In this document: one piece after another, positions 15,039-21,162 of the stretch
Numbering within the stretch: the first letter of the stretch is position 1
Layout: the number at the start of each line of letters is the position of its first letter
Assembly (NCBI GenBank): GCA_002338715.1
Contig: DDIR01000115.1
Location: 20,123 to 41,284, forward strand
Direction: 5' to 3'
Source: Phycisphaerales bacterium UBA1845
Lineage (GTDB): Bacteria > Planctomycetota > Phycisphaerae > UBA1845
DNA: 21,162 nt
Position numbers and translations under genes: made by a program
Notes under the pieces: model-generated
Databases searched by the model: none
The model's input: only the letters and a program-made list of their open reading frames with translations
What the model was told of the DNA's origin: nothing

Positions 15039-15845
15039 ATGCCCAACAGCCTCGATGGTTCATCACGCAAACATCGCCTCGGAGTCGTTTCGTATCTCAA
15101 TGCCAAGCCCCTGACCGATGGCCTTGATTCCGACGCAAACCTGGAATTGACGCATGCCGTCCCCGCAGCGCTGGCCCCCATGCTCGACGCGGGCGATGTC
15201 GATGTCGCCCTCGTGCCCGTGATTGACCTCGTCGGACCTGACCGCAAGTGGAAGATCATCTCCGACGCGTGCATCGGCTGCGATGGCGAGACGCTGACCG
15301 TCCGTGTGTTCTCGAACATTCCGGCATCTGAAGTCGAAACGCTCTACGTCGATGGCGATTCGCATACGTCGGTGGCGCTGGCGCAGGTCATCTGGCTTCA
15401 ACAGTTCAATAGGCGACTCAACATTGTGCAATTGGATGACAGCATCGACCGCAACCAGTGCGACGCAATTCTTTTGATCGGCGACAAGGTCATCACCAGT
15501 CACCTGCCGCATCTCGACATGCAAATCGATCTGGGCGGCGCGTGGAAATCGCTGACTGGTTTGCCGTTCGTCTTTGCGGCATGGGCTGCCGACCAGGATT
15601 ACGACGCGGGCAATCTCGACCAAGTGCTGGCATCCGCCCGCGATCGCGGCGTGAAAAACGCCAATGAGATCGCGAGCAACATCGGTCCGGGACTCGGTTG
15701 GCCGGTGGAGCTTGCCCAACGCTACCTCACGCATCGATTGCGTTTCACGATTACACCGCGACACAAGGAAGGCCTCACGCGTTTCATCGCGTTGGCTCAG
15801 GAATTTGATCTGGTCCCCAACAAGCAGGAGTTGGTGTTTGCATGA
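15039..15845 (+). CDS. mqnA: Chorismate dehydratase (MqnA)
   Basis: 268 aa, the usual MqnA length. It converts chorismate to 3-enolpyruvylbenzoate, the first step of the futalosine route to menaquinone. The N-terminal LGVVSYLNAKPL is the family signature. VDVALVPVIDLVGP and 'ACIGCDGETLTVRVFSNIP' lie in the substrate cleft of the periplasmic-binding-like fold. The C-terminus has GLGWPVELAQRYLTHRLRFT. I chose ATG 15039 because the open frame upstream to 14454 has no family similarity and overlaps the opposite-strand lipoprotein. TGGA lies upstream as a weak ribosome site. Its stop overlaps the mqnC start (ATGA), so the two are translationally coupled. Confidence 0.95.
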   Translation: MPNSLDGSSRKHRLGVVSYLNAKPLTDGLDSDANLELTHAVPAALAPMLDAGDVDVALVPVIDLVGPDRKWKIISDACIGCDGETLTVRVFSNIPASEVETLYVDGDSHTSVALAQVIWLQQFNRRLNIVQLDDSIDRNQCDAILLIGDKVITSHLPHLDMQIDLGGAWKSLTGLPFVFAAWAADQDYDAGNLDQVLASARDRGVKNANEIASNIGPGLGWPVELAQRYLTHRLRFTITPRHKEGLTRFIALAQEFDLVPNKQELVFA

Positions 15846-16990
15846 TTTCGTCAACCTCAACCATTCCGGCGCAGACACCCGCGACTTCACGCATCAGCGC
15901 TGACGACGCATGGCAGATGTACAACGACCTTTCGATTCACGAGATCGGCCGGCTCGCCCACGACGTCACGCTACAAAAACACCCTGAGCCCTACCGCACC
16001 TACGTCGTCGATCGCAACATCAACTATTCCAACTATTGCACGGCCCGTTGCATCTTCTGCAATTTCAAAGCCGACCCACCCGGGATGGATTCGGGACGGC
16101 GCGATCTGCCCGATGGATACGTCCTTTCATTCGCAGAAATCGCTGAAAAAATAGAGGAATTGCTCGCAATCGGCGGCACGCAAGTCTTGATGCAAGGCGG
16201 ATTGGTGCCCAAGGAACTTTTGAGGTTTGAGTGGTATCTCGACTTGATGCGGTTTATCAAGAAGAACTATCCGAGCATCCATATCCACGCATTCAGTCCG
16301 CCCGAAATCCATGGGTTGCATCAGATTTTCGACATGCCGATTCGCGACGTGCTGCTGCGTCTTCAAGAAGCGGGCCTGGACACGATCCCCGGTGGCGGCG
16401 GCGAAATTCTCGTCGATCGCGTCCGCGACAAGATTGGCCAGGGCAAGACCAACACAGCCGAGTACATGGAAGTCATGCGTCAGGCGCACAGGATCGGCAT
16501 GCGCACGAGCATCACCATGATGTTCGGACACATCGAAACCGTTCAGGAGCGCATCGAATCGCTACAGGTCATTCGCGATCTGCAGGACGAGACCGGCGGA
16601 TTCACGGCTTTTATTACTTGGACATTCCAACCGGACAACACACCCCTGGGCCGCATGAAGCAGTTCCCGCCCAGCTATCAGGGTCTTCCCGACGGCAAGC
16701 ATTTGATGTTGGCCGACTCGAATGAATACCTGCGCATGCTGGCGCTGTCGCGCATTTTCCTGAACAACATCGACAACGTGCAATCCAGTTGGGTCACGCA
16801 AGGTCCGACCATCGGCCAACTCGCCTTGTTCTACGGCGCCAACGACATGGGCTCGGTCATGATGGAAGAAAACGTCGTGTCGGCTGCCGGAACGACCTAT
16901 TGCCTCGCTGAGCAGGAGATTCGCGATCTGATCACCGATACGGGTTGGCAACCGCAGAAGCGAAATTGCTACTATGAATTAATTGACTGA
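15842..16990 (+). CDS. mqnC: Cyclic dehypoxanthine futalosine synthase (MqnC), radical SAM
   Basis: 382-aa radical SAM enzyme of the futalosine pathway that cyclises dehypoxanthine futalosine. The [4Fe-4S] motif is C66-TAR-C70-IF-C73 (CX3CX2C) within NINYSNYC, typical for MqnC/MqnE/CofH. ALVQ-like 'GGTQVLMQGGLVPK', 'IHAFSPPEI' and PGGGGEILVDRVR are further family motifs. The start at 15842 overlaps the mqnA stop by 4 nt, so the genes form an operon. The other pathway genes (mqnB, mqnD, mqnE) are not in this window and must be elsewhere. A very weak hairpin (CCG-CAAAT-CGG then TTTT) follows the stop near 16998. Confidence 0.96.
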   Translation: MISSTSTIPAQTPATSRISADDAWQMYNDLSIHEIGRLAHDVTLQKHPEPYRTYVVDRNINYSNYCTARCIFCNFKADPPGMDSGRRDLPDGYVLSFAEIAEKIEELLAIGGTQVLMQGGLVPKELLRFEWYLDLMRFIKKNYPSIHIHAFSPPEIHGLHQIFDMPIRDVLLRLQEAGLDTIPGGGGEILVDRVRDKIGQGKTNTAEYMEVMRQAHRIGMRTSITMMFGHIETVQERIESLQVIRDLQDETGGFTAFITWTFQPDNTPLGRMKQFPPSYQGLPDGKHLMLADSNEYLRMLALSRIFLNNIDNVQSSWVTQGPTIGQLALFYGANDMGSVMMEENVVSAAGTTYCLAEQEIRDLITDTGWQPQKRNCYYELID

Positions 16991-17161
16991 GGATCAGCCG
17001 CAAATCGGTTTTCAAAGCGCTTCTCGATGAACGCCCCCCTCCGCACACACTGAATTTCGTCCAAGCGATACTTATCCTCCATGCCGGTACCACACGCCGA
17101 CACTGTTTCGGATTTACGCCAAATCACCTCGTTTCACTGCCTTTGGACGCATGGCGAAGTG

Positions 17162-17191
17162 TTGAATTATCCGCGCAGGTCCTGCTATACT
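17162..17191 (+). promoter_or_regulatory. Sigma70-like promoter for the HD gene
   Basis: TTGAAT (17162-17167), an 18-nt spacer, TATACT (17186-17191). It predicts a start near 17198 and a ~290-nt leader. The DNA before it (16991-17161) shows no gene and only a weak mqnC terminator. Confidence 0.65.
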
Positions 17192-17197
17192 GAATCA

Positions 17198-17486
17198 TGG
17201 GTCGGAAGTTAGGTGTCGCGAATTCAGATTGAATCGCAACGTTCGTGCATCAGCCGTAACGTCGCTCAATTGGGAAAGGCACACACTTCTAACGGTGCCT
17301 TGATGCATTCAAGGCGAATTCACAATCCAATCTGGGTTCTGTTGGCAACGTAGCAGGCCGGGGCAATGGCTGCCGCAAACGAAGTCAGGTAAATGGTCGG
17401 AAACATGTGCATCTGATCGGCGGAGGTACGCCCGATCAGCCGGCGCGCATTGCGCCGATGATTGTTTTGGGGATTCGGAGTCAGGC
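17198..17486 (+). promoter_or_regulatory. Long structured leader of the HD gene
   Basis: Contains a series of hairpins: ATTCA/TGAAT with GCG/CGC (17218-17237); AAGGCAC/GTGCCTT (17276-17301); GCCTTGA/TCAAGGC (17297-17315), which shares bases with the previous one; CTGATCGG/CCGATCAG (17413-17439) with GGAGG in its loop region; CGGCGC/GCGCCG (17441-17457), 30 nt before the ATG. No riboswitch class is recognised. No ORF with a ribosome site is evident. Confidence 0.5.
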
Positions 17487-18173
17487 ATGGTTAACCTGGA
17501 TGCCATCCGAAAACAGGCACAGCAAGACCTTGTGCTGAAATGCACCGAAGGCAAGACCCGCACAATGTTGTGGGACCACGCCGATCGCGTGTACGATAGC
17601 GCCCAACTGATCGCGGGCCTCCCCGAGTTTTCCGGAAAAGATGTCGATCCCGGCAAACTCATCATCGTCGCGCTTTACCACGATGCCGGTTGGGCCGTCC
17701 AACATGAATCGGGTGAAATCGATATCAACGACATTCACGCCACCGTGACCACGGCCATCCAACGCACACTCGCAGCGACATTCATGCTCGAGCGATTGAA
17801 GAATTTTGCCAAGCCCGACGTTCTGGAATACTCAGCGGAATGCATTCGGGTACTGAGCGATCACGACATCCTCCAGCCTTGTGCCCAGATCGTCGCAGAA
17901 GCCGACCACCTCGATGAATTCAACGTCGTCACCCTGTGCACCAAAGTGTTTAAGCAGATTATCACTGGTCGATCGGTCGATGCCGTCATCGATACGTGGG
18001 ACAACCAGAATAAGTACGGTTTCTGGGCAGCTAAGATCAATGATTCGTTCAGGTTTGACTCAACGCGCAAAATCGCCTGTTCGAGACTGAAGGTATTCGA
18101 ACAATTCATTGAGAAAATGCGTGCGCATCACAAGAATATGGACGTGCGGGAATTTCTTGATCCACCCGCGTGA
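17487..18173 (+). CDS. HD-domain phosphohydrolase-like protein
   Basis: 228 aa with the metal-binding pattern H31, H65-D66 (LYHDAGWA), H126 (LSDHDIL) and D140 (AEADHLDEFN), which is the H...HD...H...D set of the HD superfamily. These proteins usually hydrolyse phosphate esters such as nucleotides or cyclic nucleotides; the substrate is unknown. The start ATG 17487 is preceded by CGGAG. It has no accessory domain, so it is a small single-domain HD protein. It is preceded by a promoter and a long structured leader and converges on an HDOD gene 52 nt downstream. The gap between them holds only a short palindrome (GGTTGCAACC) and no clear terminator. Confidence 0.85.
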   Translation: MVNLDAIRKQAQQDLVLKCTEGKTRTMLWDHADRVYDSAQLIAGLPEFSGKDVDPGKLIIVALYHDAGWAVQHESGEIDINDIHATVTTAIQRTLAATFMLERLKNFAKPDVLEYSAECIRVLSDHDILQPCAQIVAEADHLDEFNVVTLCTKVFKQIITGRSVDAVIDTWDNQNKYGFWAAKINDSFRFDSTRKIACSRLKVFEQFIEKMRAHHKNMDVREFLDPPA

Positions 18174-18225
18174 TCCTTGCGCAACATCTTGCATGATTGG
18201 GGTTGTGCTGGAACCGTGTTTGCGG

Positions 18226-19152
18226 CTACGAACCGGTTGCAACCGACAATTGTTCGCGAATCGCGTGGGCGATTTTTTCGTAGACGGCACTTGGGATCAC
18301 ATCGATCTTGAGCACCGAAGCGAGCTCTTCGACGTCTGATTCGACGCTGTCGAGAATCTCGACCAGGTCGGTCAGCTCAACGCCCGAAAACGCCGCGGCT
18401 TTGGCGCAGGTCTCGACGCAGGTGTTCACGTCGGGAATCTCGCAGAGGATTTTCGCGATCCGGTCCGACGCATTCACCACGCGGGCCATCTGCGAGGCAT
18501 TGTCCGTCACGTCGATTTCGTTGTTGTGGCTTTCTTTGACCGCATCGCACATCGCTTCGGGCAAACCCCACTCGGACAACACCATCGCGGACACTTCGCT
18601 GTGACTCGTGTCGACAAGTTTCTGTTCGTCCTGCTCCGTGTAAGGCGAACCGTGCGGCGTGTATTGGCTGACGATTGGTTCGTACTTGTCCCCCATCGCC
18701 TGCGACAAGATCGCCACGCCAATGTCGGCCAGCAGACCGGTCAGAAACGCTTCGTCGCGAAGTCGTGGACATGCCTTGTCTGAGATGCGCGCAGCAATGA
18801 CGCCAGCCGACAGCGACCGTCGCCAGTAGTAACTCGTATCAAGCGCACCACCACAATTGTCGCCGATCGCTTCGACAAGGTATCGTCCCAGCACCAATGA
18901 GCGCGTGCGCCGAGGTCCAAGCAACGTGAGGGCCTGCTTCAACGAAGTCACTTTCCGCGACACGCCAAAGAGCGCCGAGTTGGAGAGGCGCAGGATCTCG
19001 CTGACCGTACCGGCATCGACGCTCAACACTTTGACCACACTGTTGTAATCAAAGTTGGGATCCTGAATGACCTCCAGAAATCGCGTGACAACCTGCGGCA
19101 TGGATGGGACGGCTGCGGACTTGCGAATCGCTTCGACGACGTTCGGATTCAT
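18226..19152 (-). CDS. HDOD-domain signalling protein
   Basis: 308 aa. HDOD domain (about residues 8-220): 'VPSMPQVVTRFLEVIQDP', 'VVKVLSVDAGTVSEILRLSN' , SLKQALTLLGPRRTRSLVLG, 'DEAFLTGLLADIGVAILSQ' and HSEVSAMVLSEWGLPEAM are typical of HDOD, an HD-related fold that has lost most metal ligands (ADIG in place of HD-x-G). HDOD proteins regulate gene expression and two-component pathways. No second effector domain (EAL, GGDEF, kinase) is present; the C-terminal ~90 residues form helices (VELTDLVEILDSVESDVEEL). ATG 19152 follows CGGAGAGAGAG. It lies downstream of dapF on the same strand, separated by 309 nt. Confidence 0.9.
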   Translation of the reverse strand: MNPNVVEAIRKSAAVPSMPQVVTRFLEVIQDPNFDYNSVVKVLSVDAGTVSEILRLSNSALFGVSRKVTSLKQALTLLGPRRTRSLVLGRYLVEAIGDNCGGALDTSYYWRRSLSAGVIAARISDKACPRLRDEAFLTGLLADIGVAILSQAMGDKYEPIVSQYTPHGSPYTEQDEQKLVDTSHSEVSAMVLSEWGLPEAMCDAVKESHNNEIDVTDNASQMARVVNASDRIAKILCEIPDVNTCVETCAKAAAFSGVELTDLVEILDSVESDVEELASVLKIDVIPSAVYEKIAHAIREQLSVATGS

Positions 19153-19461
19153 CTCTCTCTCCGATTGTGAACCTTCTACGCGGGTTCAGGGATTGGGCCT
19201 GTCCTTGGTTTATCGGGTGAATCAACCCAGTGATGAAAAACAAATCGACCCAAGCTGCCCCCCGGCGTCAATCCAGACAAAACACCGGCGACATCGACCT
19301 CGTTGCTATAGCGATCCCAATCCAGGCGTCGCGTTTTGCTCGCCCATTCCTCACAGCACGGATGCCGGACCCCACCTGGAGTGCCTTCGTTTTGCCCCTG
19401 GATTCCCGCCTGCGCGGGAATGACGACGCTGTCGCGCGGCTACGATTGGACTCGAGGTGCC
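19153..19461. other. 309-bp gap between dapF and HDOD gene
   Basis: No ORF worth calling. The left part (19153-19240) should hold the HDOD promoter. The right part carries a dRS3-like palindrome (19402-19421) inside a stretch rich in short repeated phrases (CCTGGATTCCCG, and AATCCAGGCGTCGCG near 19319), suggesting a decayed repeat or a composite of repeats. I saw no clear minus-strand terminator for dapF apart from that palindrome. Confidence 0.5.
19402..19421. repeat. dRS3-like palindromic repeat
   Basis: ATTCCC-N8-GGGAAT; the full 8-bp arms are ATTCCCGC and GCGGGAAT around CTGC. It matches the consensus form of Neisseria dRS3 repeats, and similar ATTCCC...GGGAAT elements occur in many genomes. 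It could serve as a terminator for the minus-strand dapF. Confidence 0.75.
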
Positions 19462-20433
19462 CTAGTCGGGCCATTCCCCCTGACTAACTTCGACCGCCGG
19501 TCCGGACATCAGAACATCGTCGGCCACATCCACGTAAATCGTCCCTCCCGGCTGATCCACGCGGCAGTTGGATTGACATCGTCCCGTCTTCATTCCGGCG
19601 ATCACAGACGCACATGAGCCCGTCCCGCACGCCAGCGTAGCACCCGCTCCCCGCTCCCAAGTGCGGATTCGAAGATGCGTGGGGCTAAACGTTTGAACGA
19701 AATGCACGTTGACACTGTCGGGGAATATCTCAGCGCACGTTTCGATCAATCGCCCCTGCGCTTCCACGTTGACGGTTTCGACATCATCCACGAACACGAC
19801 GCAGTGGAGGTTGCCAAGTCCGATAACGGACACTTGGAAACAGCCATCGCCAACGCGGACCATGCGGTCGAACGCTTCGTCTCCGTCGAGTGTACAATTC
19901 AATCTCGCAAGACGCGTTTCAGGACTTCCAAGCGATACCGTCGCCCAGATCACCCCATCCGCCCGTAACACGCAATAGTGCGTTTTGATTCCCGAATCAG
20001 TCTCAGCCGTCATTCGGCGCAGCGTAACGCGATCGTCCACCGTCCATTCCGTTTGCATGATTGAAGCGAGCAGAACCCGCCGAACCTGAGGTGGAAGTCC
20101 CTCGGCTGATGTCGCCAGTGCTCGCGTCAACTCGCCGATCGTCGTCGGCTCCACCAGCAGCGTTGATGCATCGGGCGTATGGTCGACCACGAACTTGCTG
20201 AGACAGCGGACGCCATTGCCACACATTGGCGCACGGGAGCCGTCTGAGTTGTAGATCACGGTTTTAACATCAGCGATGGCCGATGGATGGATCATCACAA
20301 TGCCGTCAAGATCAAACGGGTCGCCGCAGTGCCTGCGCACCGTATCGATGGCGGCGCGATCATCAGGACCGCCATCGCGCGCGTCGATGACATAGAACGA
20401 ATTGCCGCAGCCGTGCATGTGCGTGTATTGCAT
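19462..20433 (-). CDS. dapF: Diaminopimelate epimerase (DapF), variant with insertion
   Basis: 323 aa, against about 274 in E. coli. It interconverts LL- and meso-diaminopimelate for peptidoglycan and lysine. The start MQYTHMHGCGNSF aligns directly with the family start, which fixes ATG 20433 despite a weak ribosome site. The two catalytic cysteines are C71 (NSDGSRAPMCGNGVRC) and C269 (ERGAGATLACGTGSCAS). The usual GNPH is here GNLH (208-210). Relative to E. coli an extra ~50 residues lie around 100-150 (GELTRALATSAEGLPPQVRR and following), between the N-terminal catalytic motif and the central strands. It is followed by a 309-nt gap to the HDOD gene and preceded by a terminator. Confidence 0.93.
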   Translation of the reverse strand: MQYTHMHGCGNSFYVIDARDGGPDDRAAIDTVRRHCGDPFDLDGIVMIHPSAIADVKTVIYNSDGSRAPMCGNGVRCLSKFVVDHTPDASTLLVEPTTIGELTRALATSAEGLPPQVRRVLLASIMQTEWTVDDRVTLRRMTAETDSGIKTHYCVLRADGVIWATVSLGSPETRLARLNCTLDGDEAFDRMVRVGDGCFQVSVIGLGNLHCVVFVDDVETVNVEAQGRLIETCAEIFPDSVNVHFVQTFSPTHLRIRTWERGAGATLACGTGSCASVIAGMKTGRCQSNCRVDQPGGTIYVDVADDVLMSGPAVEVSQGEWPD

Positions 20434-20526
20434 GGAATCAGTCTACCAATTGACCATTTCCCAGCCCAGCGTTTGACCGATTTCGCCCATCAATGACCGC
20501 GGAATCCGGACCACCAGGGTGTACAA

Positions 20527-20563
20527 AAAATGGTGGCCCAGCCATATTTCAGGCTGAGCCAGC
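20527..20563 (-). terminator. Intrinsic terminator on minus strand
   Basis: Read on the minus strand: TGGCTCAGCC, loop TGAAATAT, GGCTGGGCCA (a 10-bp stem with one G-U), then CCA and TTTTTT (20532-20527). It ends the small acidic gene before dapF. The single mismatch on the plus strand becomes a G-U wobble on the minus strand, supporting this orientation. Confidence 0.85.
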
Positions 20564-20602
20564 TCATTCTCTCCCAATGATTTGGATCAAGCGCGTATGG
20601 CG

Positions 20603-20917
20603 CTAGATTTTGATGTCGAGGTGTGACTGCGTATCGTCTGGATCCGTGTCTGGCTTTACGTCTTCAATTTCTTCCGCAGGTTGGTCGCCTTCACCGAATG
20701 CACGCCCCTGACCGCCAGCCCCTTCAGCATCCGCGAAGACGGCTGTATCGCCATCGGTCGTCTCGACGCTATTGGCCGAGTCGCTCGCCTGCTCAATCTG
20801 CTTGGCCGCGGTTCGGGCCTGGCCCGTCCTGTCGGCGTCGCGCGCACGTGATGCGATGCCGGCGACGAATCCGGCTTGTGCTGCGGCTCCCAGGATGTTT
20901 GGAGGCACATCTGACAC
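20603..20917 (-). CDS. Small acidic, probably disordered protein
   Basis: 104 aa starting with GTG 20917, since AGGAG lies 7 nt upstream. The N-terminal helix-like half (SDVPPNILGAAAQAGFVAGI, ARDADRTGQARTAAKQIEQA) is followed by 'SVETTDGDTAVFADAEGAGGQG' and an acidic tail (EEIEDVKPDTDPDD). The sequence type, including the 'VETTDGDTxVFADxEGxGxQG' phrase, resembles short hypothetical proteins I associate with planctomycetes, but I cannot name a family. Its own terminator lies downstream (20527-20563) and a promoter-like pair upstream. Function unknown. Confidence 0.7.
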   Translation of the reverse strand: MSDVPPNILGAAAQAGFVAGIASRARDADRTGQARTAAKQIEQASDSANSVETTDGDTAVFADAEGAGGQGRAFGEGDQPAEEIEDVKPDTDPDDTQSHLDIKI

Positions 20918-21044
20918 TTCCAGTCTCCTGTGCGTCGAGGTGAACCGTACGCTCTTTCCCAGTGACTGGCCTCATGGTTTTATCGGCGATGCATTGGTAG
21001 CGCCATGACGCAAAGTGAAACGACGACACACCCCCTGAAACCAT

Positions 21045-21074
21045 AACATAGCGAACCAGGCATTCTGGCTTCAA
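21045..21074 (-). promoter_or_regulatory. Candidate promoter for the small acidic gene
   Basis: On the minus strand TTGAAG (21074-21069), an 18-nt spacer, TATGTT (21050-21045), about 130 nt before the GTG start. Nothing else is recognisable in 20918-21162. Confidence 0.5.
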
Positions 21075-21162
21075 GGGCGCCAATGTGGCGTGGAGCGAGC
21101 GGAAGACCGGTTCGAATCGAGTTATCGGTCGTAGATGGCGTGACCGCGCGGGTATTGGCGGA

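Noticed and set aside
15063..15890. 275-aa minus-strand open frame opposite mqnA
   Set aside because: It is the shadow of a confidently identified mqnA with its signature motif and operon overlap.
17380..17402. CGAAGTCAGGTAAATGGTCGG resembling the 3' box of a cobalamin riboswitch
   Set aside because: The core B12 segments (AAxxGGGAA, GCCACTG) are absent, and the gene is an HD protein unrelated to cobalamin.
20446..20490. 15-codon reading frame (MGEIGQTLGWEMVNW) just upstream of dapF, as a possible leader peptide
   Set aside because: It has no ribosome site, the Trp codons do not fit lysine or diaminopimelate control, and no attenuator hairpin follows it.
21110..21135. GGTTCGAATC resembling a tRNA T-loop
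   Set aside because: The flanking bases do not form the T-stem, and no anticodon or D arm can be built around it.

Overview
The window looks like chromosomal DNA of a planctomycete (Planctomycetota, perhaps Phycisphaerae-like). This is an inference from the gene set: futalosine-pathway menaquinone genes, a PEP-CTERM exosortase substrate, a Ni-type superoxide dismutase, many TPR and lipoprotein genes, a DUF4139 protein, and moderately GC-rich DNA with weak or variable Shine-Dalgarno sites. I saw no transposase, phage gene, CRISPR array, rRNA or convincing tRNA.

Layout. 1-965: 3' end of a membrane TPR protein. 997-1512 (-): thiol peroxidase Tpx. 1968-4745 (+): two lipoproteins, one small and OmpA-like, one with TPRs and a long disordered tail, closed by two terminators. 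4956-7067 (+): exported DUF4139 protein. 7130-8167 (-): tRNA-dihydrouridine synthase. 8236-9151 (+): promoter, a structured and self-terminating leader RNA, then a PEP-CTERM protein. 9253-9723 (-): Ni-SOD. 9860-11647 (-): ArnT/GT39-like glycosyltransferase. 11900-13985 (+): three tandem 16-bp repeats touching the start of a Na+ symporter (SNF/NSS), then a small membrane protein likely to be its partner. 14091-14753 (-): lipoprotein of unknown function. 15039-16990 (+): overlapping mqnA-mqnC. 17162-18173 (+): promoter, long structured leader, HD-domain phosphohydrolase. 18226-19152 (-): HDOD protein. 19462-20433 (-): diaminopimelate epimerase. 20603-20917 (-): small acidic protein.

Themes. The window is mostly housekeeping: envelope (lipoproteins, PEP-CTERM, glycosyltransferase, DapF), redox defence (Tpx, Ni-SOD), respiration (MqnA/MqnC) and signalling (HD, HDOD). 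The unusual content is mainly non-coding. (1) A palindromic REP/BIME-like family sits at three of the five convergent gene junctions and at no other junction; twice it supplies the stop codon of the flanking gene. (2) Three head-to-tail 16-bp repeats end one base before the transporter ATG. (3) Two long structured leaders follow sigma70-like promoters, one with an intrinsic terminator ahead of its gene. (4) The Ni-SOD precursor carries a signal peptide whose predicted cleavage exposes the nickel-hook histidine. No window-scale new multi-gene system is evident; these RNA and repeat elements are the best leads.
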